Origin: Clostridium aciditolerans
GTDB lineage: Bacteria > Bacillota > Clostridia > Clostridiales > Clostridiaceae
DNA length: 57,780 bases
Assembly: GCF_016316925.1 (NCBI RefSeq)
Contig: NZ_JAEEGB010000033.1
Span: 1 to 57,780 of the forward strand
Reading direction: 5' to 3'
Below are positions 7,733 to 16,587 of this stretch, in pieces (the stretch's first letter is position 1; each line of letters starts with the position of its first letter). The position numbers and the translations under genes were made by a program. The notes beneath the pieces are model-generated. The model did not search any database. It saw nothing but the letters and a program-made list of their open reading frames with translations, and had not been told where the DNA came from.

Positions 7733-9040
7733 ATGGCAAAGGTTGTAGTTATGCCAAAACTAGGACTTACAATGAAAGAAGGCACGTTAGTAACTTGGAA
7801 TAAAAAAGAGGGGGATGAAATCAAAGTAGGAGAGGTTTTATTTGAGATATCGACAGATAAGTTGAGCAATGATTTTGAATCAAGTGATGAAGGAATAGTG
7901 AGAAAATTACTCGTAAATGAAGGAGATGTAGTTGAATGCTTAAAGCCAGTTGCAATTATTGGTAGTGCTGATGAAGATATATCTTCTTTATTAAATGATT
8001 CCTTATCAAATAGTGAATCAGTGGAGCAAAGCGGTAGTAAATTACCAGAAAAAGAATTAGAAGAAGTGAATGGTGAAGGGAGAAAACAAGGAAGAATAAA
8101 AGCCTCTCCAGCGGCTAAGAAGGTGGCTTTAGAAAATAATATAGATATCACATTAGTTGAAGGTACAGGCCCACAGGGGAGAATAACAATTGAAGATGTA
8201 GAAAAGTATATTGAAAGTAGTAAAAACAAAGTAAAAGCATCCCCAATGGCAAGTAAAATAGCAAAGGAATTAAATGTTGATTTATCAGAAATAGAAAAAG
8301 ATGGAAGGATAATGAAAGAGGATATTGTATCCTTATGTAAGTGTAATAAGACTTCGGAGGATACCTATGTTGAAAAGAGAGTTCCAATGTCTCAAATGAG
8401 GAAGGTAATTGCTTCGAGAATGCATGAAAGCTGGGTTACTTCTCCAACAGTAACATATGACATAAAAGTTGATATGACTAACTTAAAGAGATTTAAGGAT
8501 GCTCTTAAAGATGTATGTAAAGTAACTTATACAGATTTGTTAGTAAAAATAGTTTCAAAGGTATTATTGCAGTATCCTTTACTTAATTGTTCTGTTGATG
8601 GAAATGAATTAATCTTAAGAAACTTTGTAAACATGGGTATAGCAGTGGCTTTAGATGAGGGACTTGTAGTGCCAGTAATCAAATGTGCGGATCAAAAAGG
8701 ATTAGAAGAAATTTCAACAACAATAAAAGAATTAGCTGATAAGGCAAAGAAGAATGCACTTAAACCTGATGAAATTACTGGTGGAACATTTACAATAACT
8801 AATCTTGGAATGTATGGCATAGAATATTTCTCTCCAATTATAAATCAACCGGAAGTTGCTATACTAGGAGTAAATAAAATTACGGAAACTCCAATAGCTA
8901 AAAATGGTGAAATAGTTATAAAACCTCTTATGAATTTATCCCTTACTGCTGATCATAGAGCAGTAGATGGGTCAGTAGCAGCTCAATTCTTGTCAAAGCT
9001 TAAAGGCTTTATTGAGAAACCAGAGATGTTAATATTGTAG
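7733..9040 (+). CDS. acoC: Acetoin dehydrogenase E2 (dihydrolipoamide acetyltransferase)
   Basis: E2 core of the acetoin dehydrogenase complex; it transfers the acetyl group from lipoamide to CoA. The 435-residue protein has an N-terminal lipoyl domain with the modified lysine in EISTDKLSND (Lys43). It then has two peripheral-subunit-binding domains, at about 123-160 (KASPAAKKVA...GRITIEDVEKYI) and about 168-201 (KASPMASKIA...GRIMKEDIVSL). The catalytic domain ends with TADHRAVDG (His408). Two binding domains in series are unusual, since most E2 chains have one. GGGGGAAT precedes the ATG, and acoL follows closely. Confidence 0.95.
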   Translation: MAKVVVMPKLGLTMKEGTLVTWNKKEGDEIKVGEVLFEISTDKLSNDFESSDEGIVRKLLVNEGDVVECLKPVAIIGSADEDISSLLNDSLSNSESVEQSGSKLPEKELEEVNGEGRKQGRIKASPAAKKVALENNIDITLVEGTGPQGRITIEDVEKYIESSKNKVKASPMASKIAKELNVDLSEIEKDGRIMKEDIVSLCKCNKTSEDTYVEKRVPMSQMRKVIASRMHESWVTSPTVTYDIKVDMTNLKRFKDALKDVCKVTYTDLLVKIVSKVLLQYPLLNCSVDGNELILRNFVNMGIAVALDEGLVVPVIKCADQKGLEEISTTIKELADKAKKNALKPDEITGGTFTITNLGMYGIEYFSPIINQPEVAILGVNKITETPIAKNGEIVIKPLMNLSLTADHRAVDGSVAAQFLSKLKGFIEKPEMLIL

Positions 9041-9053
9041 GGAGATGATGAGT

Positions 9054-10442
9054 ATGAAGTTAGTTATTGTAGGTGGAGGACCAGGTGGATATGTAGCTGC
9101 AATTCGAGCAGCGCAATTAGGTGCTGAAGTAACATTAATTGAAAAAGAAAAGCTTGGGGGAACTTGTTTGAATGTTGGATGCATACCTACCAAGGTATTA
9201 GCACATACATCTGATTTATTAGAAGAGCTTAAAGAAGCTAAAAAGATAGGAATAGATATTGAAGGTAGCGCAAAAGTTAATTGGAGTAAGCTTCAAAATA
9301 GAAAAAAATATATAATAAAAAGACTTGTATCAGGAGTTTCAGGTTTACTCACTGCTAATAAAGTAAAGGTAATTAACGGAACTGGAAAACTTCAAGCAGG
9401 CAATGTGGTTTTTGTTGCAAAAGAGGATGGAACTGTAGAAGAAATTAAATACGATAAATTAGTAATAGCATCCGGATCTAGGGCATTTATACCAGCTATA
9501 GAGGGAAAAGAGCTTACAGGAGTAATTGATAGCACAGGTGCATTAAATTTGGAGAAAGTACCTAGTAGTCTTGTTGTTATTGGTGGAGGAGTAATAGGTA
9601 TAGAATTGGCTAATATTTTCAATAGTATGGGCTGTAAAGTAACTGTTATTGAAATGATGCAGCACATTTTGCCGCCAATAGATAGAGAAATTTCAGAAAT
9701 GCTTAAAAATAAATTGATAAAAGATGGCATTGAAATACACACAAACCACAGGGTCACAAAAATTGAAGAGTGTGCTGAAGACCTTCAAGTTAGCTTTTCT
9801 GGTGAAAAAGATTTAGTCGTTAACGCAGAAAAAGTTTTAATTGCTGTAGGAAGAGCAGCAAATATTAAGGATTTAAATTTAGAAGCTGTAGGCATAAAGA
9901 CAGAAAGAAATTACATTGTAGTTAATGACAAAATGGAAACAAATATTAAAAACATATATGCAATTGGTGATTGTACAGGCAAAAATATGCTGGCACATGT
10001 GGCTTCAGATCAAGGTATAGTAGCTGTAGAAAATATAATGGGGAAAAACAAAGAAATGGATTATAAAACTGTACCCGCTTGCGTATACACCAAACCTGAA
10101 TTAGCGACCGTTGGATTAACTGAAGAGCAGGCAAAGGAGAAAGGTATAGATTACAAAGTAGGTAAGTTTCCGCTAATAGCCAATGGAAAATCCCTTATAA
10201 TGAATGAAACTACAGGTATAATAAAAGTTATTTCAGATAAAAAGTATGATGAAATACTTGGAGTCCATATACTTGGACCAAGAGCAACAGATTTAATAGC
10301 TGAAGCTGCATTAGCGCTGAGGCTAGAAGCTACTACAGAAGAAATAATAACTACGGTACATGCCCATCCAACTGTTGGAGAAGCAATGAAAGAAGCTGTA
10401 CTTGCAGTTAACAAAGAGGCTATTCACATATTAAATGAGTAA
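9054..10442 (+). CDS. acoL: Dihydrolipoamide dehydrogenase (E3) of the acetoin complex
   Basis: A FAD-dependent flavoprotein that reoxidises the lipoyl group of AcoC with NAD+. It shows GGGPGGYVAA (FAD), the redox-active disulfide in GGTCLNVGCIPTK, GGGVIGIELA (NAD), YAIGDCTG (second FAD motif) and the His-Glu pair in HAHPTVGEA. There is no N-terminal lipoyl domain, which some clostridial E3 proteins carry. Of three clustered in-frame ATG codons (9045, 9048, 9054), only the last is properly spaced from the GGGAG at 9040-9044. The length is 462 residues. It is the last gene of the operon. Confidence 0.95.
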   Translation: MKLVIVGGGPGGYVAAIRAAQLGAEVTLIEKEKLGGTCLNVGCIPTKVLAHTSDLLEELKEAKKIGIDIEGSAKVNWSKLQNRKKYIIKRLVSGVSGLLTANKVKVINGTGKLQAGNVVFVAKEDGTVEEIKYDKLVIASGSRAFIPAIEGKELTGVIDSTGALNLEKVPSSLVVIGGGVIGIELANIFNSMGCKVTVIEMMQHILPPIDREISEMLKNKLIKDGIEIHTNHRVTKIEECAEDLQVSFSGEKDLVVNAEKVLIAVGRAANIKDLNLEAVGIKTERNYIVVNDKMETNIKNIYAIGDCTGKNMLAHVASDQGIVAVENIMGKNKEMDYKTVPACVYTKPELATVGLTEEQAKEKGIDYKVGKFPLIANGKSLIMNETTGIIKVISDKKYDEILGVHILGPRATDLIAEAALALRLEATTEEIITTVHAHPTVGEAMKEAVLAVNKEAIHILNE

Positions 10443-10451
10443 TTATTCAAC

Positions 10452-10489
10452 ATATAGGGGCACTAACTGACCGTCTAGTACCCCTATAT
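10452..10489. terminator. Hairpin between convergent acoL and the 10.5 kb gene
   Basis: ATATAGGGG (10452-10460) pairs with CCCCTATAT (10481-10489), with extra inner pairing of ACTA/TAGT. No strong T run follows, so termination may be weak in either direction. Confidence 0.5.
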
Positions 10490-10505
10490 ATAACTTATTC
10501 TAAAC

Positions 10506-10940
10506 CTATCTAGTTTCTTCTACATGATTCAATTCAGATGAATTTAGTTTGTTAAATATTTGCATGTCCATTTTGCCACATGAAGACATGTGATTTTTCT
10601 TTTGGAAATTTCTTACCGCTAACATTGTATCAAAGCTAGAAAAATTTTTAGAAGTCTCGAAGTCTAAAGTTTTTTTAGGCGCTTTTTCTCCTAATCTTGT
10701 TTTAGAAAGAGAGGTGTTAATAATTTTCCTCTTTAGGTTATTATTTAGTACAGTTTCAATGTATTCAATAATATCTTTTCTATTATTTAAGTTAATAAGT
10801 TCAGAGGAAATTTCACTGTAGCTATATATAAATTGAGTTAATTTGCTTTTTGCAATTATCTGCTGCAAACACACAGAGTCTATCTCTAAAGTCATATCAA
10901 TATCTGTAGATGATACCATAAACAATTGATCTTTTTTCAT
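10506..10940 (-). CDS. Hypothetical protein with a peptidoglycan-binding-like C-terminal motif
   Basis: This 144-residue protein belongs to no family I can name. It has no signal peptide or membrane segment. The C-terminal part, AVRNFQKKNHMSSCGKMD followed by IFNKL, resembles the repeat of PG_binding_1 domains (a helix with AVxxFQxxNxL, then G-x-x-D/G and a second helix). The resemblance covers only one short repeat and may be coincidental. It is transcribed leftward, convergent with acoL, from a start preceded by AAAAGGAGC. Confidence 0.6.
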   Translation of the reverse strand: MKKDQLFMVSSTDIDMTLEIDSVCLQQIIAKSKLTQFIYSYSEISSELINLNNRKDIIEYIETVLNNNLKRKIINTSLSKTRLGEKAPKKTLDFETSKNFSSFDTMLAVRNFQKKNHMSSCGKMDMQIFNKLNSSELNHVEETR

Positions 10941-11095
10941 AAGGTCTATGCTCCTTTTTAAATTTTATATTAATTCTAAAGTTAATACAGTTTTATGTAT
11001 TAACTTTAACTTATGTAAAATAATTAAATATTAACCTTTCATGAGAAATATACGAAGGTGTATATAAATATAAGGGGGTAGAAATGAATTTAATA

Positions 11096-11146
11096 ATAAG
11101 ACACAGGCATATTAAAAGTAGTTCTTTTAATATGCCTGTGTCTTAT
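11096..11146. repeat. Perfect 23-bp inverted repeat
   Basis: Arms 11096-11118 and 11124-11146 are perfectly complementary around the loop TAGTT. The hairpin sits immediately before a family B repeat, in the 560-bp non-coding stretch 10941-11501. A short 39-codon frame with a GGGGG ribosome binding site (11084-11203) runs through the hairpin, but its sequence is that of the repeats. Confidence 0.6.
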
Positions 11147-11158
11147 CAAGTGATTCTT

Positions 11159-11412
11159 AGGTTCAGATGGAGTTTGCTTATAAGTATGACTTTCTCCATC
11201 TGAACCTTAGAAGAACTTATCCAGGCGCGTAGCAGTGCTTATCCCCCAGTTAAGCAGAGAGCCTAAATCTTAAGTAGATATCCCAAATCTGTGATTTGGT
11301 GATAGTCACTTACACAGAGTGCTGATTTAGTGCGAATCGCTTACTCCTTCGACAATAGGAGAAGGAGTTTCATACAAAGATGGTGGTGTTAGCAATGGTA
11401 GCGATCGGATAA
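11159..11412 (+). repeat. Family B structured repeat, divergent copy 1
   Basis: The copy begins with a 14-bp hairpin, AGGTTCAGATGGAG (11159-11172) with CTCCATCTGAACCT (11194-11207). It then has CTTAGAAGAAC, TTATCC (11217-11222), a core of about 180 nt, and GGATAA (11407-11412). The inner core is the most diverged of the five copies, though AAATCTGTGATTTGG and GTGCGAATCGC are recognisable. Confidence 0.65.
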
Positions 11413-11472
11413 ATTTTTATTAAACCTATAAAGTAACTGTTGCATTAGAAATAATTTCATATTATTATTTAG

Positions 11473-11486
11473 TTAACGAACGTTAA
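11473..11486. promoter_or_regulatory. Putative TetR-type operator
   Basis: TTAACGAACGTTAA is a 6-2-6 dyad lying 15 bp before the start codon of the tetR-like gene. This position fits autorepression. Confidence 0.6.
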
Positions 11487-11501
11487 TTAAGGGGGGATTT
11501 C

Positions 11502-12074
11502 ATGAAGAAGAAAATTAAAGAAAATGCGGTACGGCTATTTTGTGAAAGGGGATTTTCAGGTACATCAATAAGAAACATTTCTGATTCTGTTGGAATAACT
11601 GCAGCAGCTGTATATTCACATTTTAAATCAAAAGAAGAACTTTTTCTCGAGGTGTTTGCTGAGGGATGGAGAGCAGTGGCAGAAGAGGTAAATATCATTA
11701 AAAATAAAGAAAAGGATTTAACTTCTGAACTTCTTTTTAAGATATATAAATATCATGTTAACTATTATTTGAAGGAAAAAGAAAAAACTATTTTTCTTTT
11801 TAGGAGTACTATGTTTCCAGCAAGTGAATTAAAAGAAAAAGTAATTAAAATTTTTTATAGGGAATTAAATGATACTCATGAGTTTATAGGAAATATTTTT
11901 AAAGATATGGTTGCTAAAGGTATAGTAAGGAATATACCAATTGAAAATTATGTGTACACGTTTTATAGACTTATCGATAGTTTTATATTCGAAATAACTG
12001 CACTTAATAAAGCTATTACAGATGAAGAGTTAAATAAACATTGGCAATGCTATTGGCAGTACATAAAAGCATAA
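11502..12074 (+). CDS. TetR/AcrR family transcriptional regulator
   Basis: The N-terminal helix-turn-helix is typical: KKKIKENAVRLFCERGFSGT, then SIRNISDSVGITAAAVYSHF and KSKEELF at about residues 1-50. A variable helical ligand domain follows, to residue 190. The ATG at 11502 has a strong GGGGGG ribosome binding site, and an inverted-repeat operator sits just upstream. The next gene, a chemoreceptor, begins 48 bp downstream on the same strand. The two are probably cotranscribed, with the regulator controlling both in response to an unidentified ligand. Confidence 0.9.
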   Translation: MKKKIKENAVRLFCERGFSGTSIRNISDSVGITAAAVYSHFKSKEELFLEVFAEGWRAVAEEVNIIKNKEKDLTSELLFKIYKYHVNYYLKEKEKTIFLFRSTMFPASELKEKVIKIFYRELNDTHEFIGNIFKDMVAKGIVRNIPIENYVYTFYRLIDSFIFEITALNKAITDEELNKHWQCYWQYIKA

Positions 12075-12122
12075 AAATATACTAATAAGATAAGACAAAA
12101 TTTTTTATCTGAGGTGATTTTA

Positions 12123-14183
12123 ATGAAAGTAATTAAATTTAAAAGAATAAAAACAAGAATATTAACATTACTCTTACCATTAATTATACTATCTATGTTA
12201 AGTTTATCTGCAATAAGTTATCAAACCTCAAAAAACCTTATAAATAATGAAATTGATAAACAAATGAATGAAAAGTTAGATAGTACTGTTTCTTCGATAG
12301 AAAAGTCTCTTACTAATCATAGCAAAATTCCTGTAACTTTAGCAAGAACAGTAGAAGTAGTAGGGAACACTATGGATAAAGAGCAGTATGTATCAATGCT
12401 AAAATCTTATGTAAATTCTAACGATGAAACTCTTGGTGCAGGGGTATGGTTTGAGCCATATAAATATAAATCTGATATTAAACACTTTGGGCCATATGCA
12501 TATAAAAGTGATGGAGATTTAGTTTATACAGATGACTATAATGCAGAAAGCTACAACTATACAGAGCAGAGTTGGTATAAGGCAGGAGCAAATTCTGGGG
12601 GAAAAGCAGTTTGGACACCTCCATATTTAGATAATGTGACGAAGATATCAATGGTAACTTTAGCAGTACCATTTTATGATAAGGATAAAAAACTTTTAGG
12701 TGTAACAACTGCAGATATAGACTTAACTAGAATTCAAAAGATGATTAAGGAAATAAAAATTGGACAAACTGGTAAAGCATTTCTTGTGGATAAGGATGGA
12801 ACTTATATAGCAGGGAGTGATTCTTCAAAAATTATGAAGACGAAATTACAGGACGATAATAATAAAAGTCTTGCCGATCTATCAAAAAACATAATGTCAG
12901 GGAAGAAATCTACAGGAAGTTTTACTGATAACAATGGGAAAAATATAATTTATTCTGCTCCAATAGCTGAAACTGGATGGGTTCTTGTGCTTACAATGCC
13001 AGATAAAGAATTGTATTCACCACTTAATGTTCTTATATATAAGCTTATTCCTGTAATTTTAGCTACAATAGCAGTTATAATATTAGCAATATTATTGTTT
13101 AGCAATTATATTGCATCATCAATAAAGAAAATTCTTGATTTTGGTACAGCTCTTGGAAATGGAGATTTAACTAAAACCATAGAAGTCAATTCAGAAGATG
13201 AATTCGGATCCCTTTCCAAGGAACTTTCAAAAGCTAATGAAAATATGAGTAAATTAATAACACAAATAGCTGACAGTTCTGGGGAAATCAGTTCTTCCAG
13301 TGAAGAATTATCAGCTACCATAGAGGAAATATCATCAAAGATGGATTCTATCAATGAAGCTACAAAGAATGTATCAAAAGGCACCGAGGAGCTGAGCTCA
13401 TCCACAGAGGAGGTTAATACTTCAGTTGATGATATAAATTCTATTGTAAGTAATCTTACAAATAAATCGGCAGAAGTAAATAATTCTTCGCAGGAAATTC
13501 AAAGTCGTGCATCACAAATAAAAGATAGAGGACAAAATTCCATGAAAGTAGCAATAGGAATTTATGAAGAAAAACATTTAAAAATAGCCAAAGCTATTGA
13601 AAGTGGTAAAATAGTTGATGATGTAAAGATTATGGCTGAGTCTATCGCAAGTATAGCAGAGCAGACCAATTTACTAGCATTAAATGCTGCAATAGAAGCT
13701 GCTAGATCTGGAGAACATGGAAAAGGATTCGCTGTAGTTGCTGAAGAAGTTAGAAAACTTGCTGAACAATCAGCTCAAACTGTTATGAGTATACAAAGCA
13801 TGGTTGTTGAAGTAAGAGAAGTATTTAATAACCTTTCACAGAATGCTGAAGAAATTTTAAATTTTGTTGAAAACAATGTAAAGTCAGATTATCAGTTGTT
13901 AGTTGATACAGGATTACAATATGAAAAAGACGCTGAATTTATTAATAATATAGCAGGAGAAATAAATAATGCTGTTGGTTTAGTAGCAGAATCTATAAGT
14001 AATATAAGTAGTTCTATTGAAAATGTATCAGCAATTGCAGAAGAATCTGCTGCAAGTTCTCAGGAAATAATGGGAAGTGTGGACGAAAATACTTTTGCAA
14101 TTGAAGAAGTAGCAAAAGCATCGCAGAGCCAAACGGAACTTGCTGAGCGATTAAATGATTTAATACAACAATTTAAAATATAA
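12123..14183 (+). CDS. Methyl-accepting chemotaxis protein with dCache-type sensor
   Basis: A transmembrane chemoreceptor of 686 residues that signals to CheA/CheW. A first membrane helix (about residues 12-30) is followed by an extracytoplasmic region of about 270 residues, with the double-Cache features VWTPPYLD and TVAVPFYD-like strands. The second membrane helix lies near 300-325, then a HAMP segment. The cytoplasmic signalling domain contains the hallmark [20 protein letters not shown] and [15 protein letters not shown]. The ATG at 12123 is correctly spaced from GAGGTG; an upstream in-frame GTG at 12114 overlaps that ribosome binding site. It follows a TetR gene, suggesting ligand-controlled expression. 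Confidence 0.93.
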   Translation: MKVIKFKRIKTRILTLLLPLIILSMLSLSAISYQTSKNLINNEIDKQMNEKLDSTVSSIEKSLTNHSKIPVTLARTVEVVGNTMDKEQYVSMLKSYVNSNDETLGAGVWFEPYKYKSDIKHFGPYAYKSDGDLVYTDDYNAESYNYTEQSWYKAGANSGGKAVWTPPYLDNVTKISMVTLAVPFYDKDKKLLGVTTADIDLTRIQKMIKEIKIGQTGKAFLVDKDGTYIAGSDSSKIMKTKLQDDNNKSLADLSKNIMSGKKSTGSFTDNNGKNIIYSAPIAETGWVLVLTMPDKELYSPLNVLIYKLIPVILATIAVIILAILLFSNYIASSIKKILDFGTALGNGDLTKTIEVNSEDEFGSLSKELSKANENMSKLITQIADSSGEISSSSEELSATIEEISSKMDSINEATKNVSKGTEELSSSTEEVNTSVDDINSIVSNLTNKSAEVNNSSQEIQSRASQIKDRGQNSMKVAIGIYEEKHLKIAKAIESGKIVDDVKIMAESIASIAEQTNLLALNAAIEAARSGEHGKGFAVVAEEVRKLAEQSAQTVMSIQSMVVEVREVFNNLSQNAEEILNFVENNVKSDYQLLVDTGLQYEKDAEFINNIAGEINNAVGLVAESISNISSSIENVSAIAEESAASSQEIMGSVDENTFAIEEVAKASQSQTELAERLNDLIQQFKI

Positions 14184-14188
14184 ATAAA

Positions 14189-14260
14189 GTTAGGTAATTT
14201 AAAAATTACCTAACTCAAATTCAGGGTAACTCTATATGCTTTTATAAACATATAGAGTTA
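14189..14260. terminator. Two hairpins between convergent chemoreceptor and spore-protein genes
   Basis: Stem 1 is 14189-14200 with 14203-14214 (12 bp, 2-nt centre). Stem 2 is 14227-14238 with 14249-14260 (12 bp) and is followed by TTATTTT on the plus strand. Either can serve the facing gene. Confidence 0.65.
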
Positions 14261-14274
14261 TTATTTTGCCTATA

Positions 14275-14469
14275 TTATTTTAAACCTTGTTCGTAAGCTT
14301 CTACCATTTTCTTAACCATGTTTCCGCCTACTGAACCTGCTTCTCTGGAAGTAAGATCTCCATTATAGCCTTCTTTTAAATCTACGCCTACTTCTCTAGC
14401 GGATTCCATTTTAAATCTGTTTAGACCTTCTTTTGCTTGTGGAACTAATACTCTATTTCTGCTTGCCAT
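14275..14469 (-). CDS. Small acid-soluble spore protein, alpha/beta type
   Basis: A 64-residue DNA-binding protein that coats spore DNA and is degraded at germination by the GPR protease. FKMESAREVGV contains the GPR cleavage region. LTSREAGSVGGNMVKKMVEA is the conserved C-terminal DNA-contact helix. The length is normal for the family. The ribosome binding site is AAAAGGAGG. Unusually, the leader is filled with family A hairpin repeats (14488-14712). The gene supports an endospore-forming host. Forespore (sigma-G) expression is expected from the family, but I did not identify that promoter. Confidence 0.95.
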   Translation of the reverse strand: MASRNRVLVPQAKEGLNRFKMESAREVGVDLKEGYNGDLTSREAGSVGGNMVKKMVEAYEQGLK

Positions 14470-14487
14470 AAGTTACTTCCTCCTTTT

Positions 14488-14712
14488 AGTCGGAACACGG
14501 GGTAATTTTACTTATTTCCCTTTGGGCACTGGGTAACTTAAGATTTTCGCTTCCCTTCGGGCACTGGATAACTTAACACGTTCGCCCCAGCTCACAAGTT
14601 ATCCGTCAAAGTTCATTTAGAACTTTGACCTCACAAGTTACCCATAAAAGTTTATTTAGAACTTTTACCTAGCAAAATTACCCGTTAAAGTCCATTTAGG
14701 ACTTTAACCTCC
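14488..14712 (-). repeat. Family A hairpin repeats in the spore-protein leader
   Basis: Three hairpins share the loop ATTTA (TAAAT on the other strand) with different stems: 14606-14628 (TCAAAGTTC/GAACTTTGA), 14645-14667 (TAAAAGTTT/GAACTTTTA) and 14685-14707 (TTAAAGTCC/GGACTTTAA). Between them, blocks of the type CACAAGTTACCC and GGGTAACTTAAGATTTTCG recur. On the minus strand the array ends directly at the ribosome binding site of the spore-protein gene. The element at 25785-25905 is homologous and also ends at a ribosome binding site. Confidence 0.8.
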
Positions 14713-14919
14713 TTAAATTTATAAAATTTTTATATGTTTTATAATTACAGTTTGTACAGTTTTAAAATTATTAAACTATAAAATTAAAGGAAAGCTATCC
14801 ATAAGATGTAATACTTAGAATGAAAAGTAATAAAAATTATGATATAAAGTGGTGTAAAATTATATAAAAAATTAAAATTTAAATAATGTTATACAGTCAC
14901 CAGAAACTGGACAATTTAT

Positions 14920-15147
14920 TTATCCGATGACTACCCGCTCTAATACTACCATCGAACTCTGTGAAAGCGATTCGCACCAAATCAAAGATTTGGGCTCTCT
15001 GCTTGCACTCTGTGAAAGCGATTCGCACCAAATCAAAGATTTGGGCTCTCTGCTTTTCTGCAAGTGGGAGTAAAGAGTGGCTATGTCCCTGGATAACGAA
15101 TTCTAAGCTTCAGATGGAGTCAAAACTCCATCTGAAGCTTAGAATTC
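14920..15147 (-). repeat. Family B structured repeat, copy 2, with internal tandem duplication
   Basis: TTATCC (14920-14925) to GGATAA (15091-15096) encloses the core. A 23-bp perfect hairpin (15098-15120 with 15125-15147, loop CAAA) adjoins the GGATAA end. Reverse-complemented, it has the same order as the other copies. A segment of about 50 bp containing TGTGAAAGCGATTCGCACC and AAATCAAAGATTTGG is repeated twice in tandem. That duplication creates a 67-codon open frame (14961-15164) which I regard as spurious. The rest of 14713-15308 shows no gene. Confidence 0.8.
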
Positions 15148-15241
15148 TGTTTATAGAGTTCTAGATAATAAATCAAGCTAGTTAGAGGGAAGCAATACTA
15201 ATTTGCTTGGAATTATAAAAAAATGTTAAATAAAAAATAAT

Positions 15242-15283
15242 AAATCAGCTCAAAATTTACACGTGAATTTTGAGCTGATTTTC
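15242..15283 (-). terminator. Terminator of the DegV-family gene
   Basis: A 16-bp perfect stem (15242-15257 with 15266-15281) lies downstream of the leftward gene. Confidence 0.75.
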
Positions 15284-15308
15284 TTACTTTAAATGTCATT
15301 AGTTATAT

Positions 15309-16196
15309 TTAAGCCTCAATATGAATCTCTCGTTCTTTACCTAAAAAGAATACAGCAAGTGAACCTGGTCCACCATAAGCACCTACAACAGGTCCAACGT
15401 AGCTCATTATAATATCCTTAACCTTTATTTTACTTGATATAAGATTTTTTAATGTTAAGGCATCTTCTATACAATCTCCATGAGATATACCTATTGTCTG
15501 TTCTTCGGGGTTTTCTATTTTTTCTAAAACCTTTTCAAAAAGGGCATTTAAAGCTTTTTTTCTTCCTCTAAGTTTGTTCAAAGGAAGCACTTTGCCAATA
15601 TTACTTATTGTTAAGAAAGGTTTTATATTTAATAGCATGCCAGCAAATGCAGCAGTTGCAGATATTCTTCCGCCTTTTCTTAAATAATTGATATCATTTA
15701 CTATCATAAAAGTATTTAGATTTTGTCTAATTCCCTCTAAGTAGTTCATTATATCATCAATAGAAGCTCCTTGTTTCTGCATTTCCAGCGACTTTAAAAC
15801 CATTAAACCTTGCCCTAAAGATGCTGTTAAAATATCAATTATACAAATTTTTAAGTTAGGATACTCTTCTTGCAGCATGTTTTTTGCTATATTTGCACTA
15901 TTTACAGTACCACTTAAACCACTGGAAGCACCTATATATAATATATCATTTCCTTCATCAAGTACTTTTTTAAACTGGTCATAAAATGATTGAGTACTAG
16001 GTTGTGAGGTTTTTGGCATTTCGCCATTTCTTATATCCCCATAAAAGTTTTCTAATGAATAGCTTGTACCAAAATCATCAAGTCTTTCAATATTATTATA
16101 ATGATAGGTTAAGCTAACAAAAGGGATATTGAGCTCTTTAATATATGCCGTGGGTAAATCACAACAACTATCAGTAATTATTTTAAATTTTTTCAT
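15309..16196 (-). CDS. DegV family fatty-acid-binding protein
   Basis: The 295-residue protein begins IITDSCCDLPTAYIKEL, the ligand-contacting N-terminal motif of DegV/FakB proteins. It contains YIGASSGLSGTVNSANIA and NDINYLRKGGRISATAA, both characteristic of the family. FakB-type members present bound fatty acids to the kinase FakA for phospholipid synthesis; no fakA is in this window, so the specific role is open. The ATG is preceded by AAGAGGTAAAA. It is transcribed alone and leftward, divergent from the DUF3793 gene. Confidence 0.9.
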   Translation of the reverse strand: MKKFKIITDSCCDLPTAYIKELNIPFVSLTYHYNNIERLDDFGTSYSLENFYGDIRNGEMPKTSQPSTQSFYDQFKKVLDEGNDILYIGASSGLSGTVNSANIAKNMLQEEYPNLKICIIDILTASLGQGLMVLKSLEMQKQGASIDDIMNYLEGIRQNLNTFMIVNDINYLRKGGRISATAAFAGMLLNIKPFLTISNIGKVLPLNKLRGRKKALNALFEKVLEKIENPEEQTIGISHGDCIEDALTLKNLISSKIKVKDIIMSYVGPVVGAYGGPGSLAVFFLGKEREIHIEA

Positions 16197-16421
16197 TTTT
16201 TACCTCTTAATTATATTGATATTTTGACAAATTTATTGCTTTTACTTTATTTTATAATGAAATTCTACAAAACACAATCAAAAATTCTAAAATGTACACA
16301 GAGTCTTTAATGGTTAATCCTGTATTGTTTGGGAAAATCATTTTATATATCAGTTAAAAGTTTTGGTTAAAAGTGCATAGTGTTTATTGACAGAAATCAG
16401 AGAAGATATTAAAATTAATAT

Positions 16422-16440
16422 GATAATGAGAATCGTTATC
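16422..16440. promoter_or_regulatory. Fur box
   Basis: GATAATGAGAATCGTTATC matches the 19-bp Fur consensus (GATAATGATAATCATTATC) at 17 of 19 positions. It lies about 150 bp before the DUF3793 gene, indicating iron-dependent repression of that gene. Confidence 0.75.
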
Positions 16441-16587
16441 AATTATATAAAAGCATTGTTAAATATTTCTAAGGATAAATTATATAAAATATATTATGAA
16501 TTTACAAATGATAATTAGAAAGAAATAAATTAGTAATAGCGTAGTAGTAGCAAGATATTTTAAAGTAACTTAAAGGAGAATAGGATT

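Noticed and set aside
14488-14712. Possible CRISPR array
   Set aside because: The repeats differ in length and stem sequence, spacers are not uniform, and there are no cas genes. The constant part is a hairpin loop, not a direct repeat.
14961-15164. 67-codon open frame with an internal repeated peptide
   Set aside because: The repeat comes from the tandem duplication inside a family B element. There is no ribosome binding site, and the frame is read through hairpins of a non-coding repeat.
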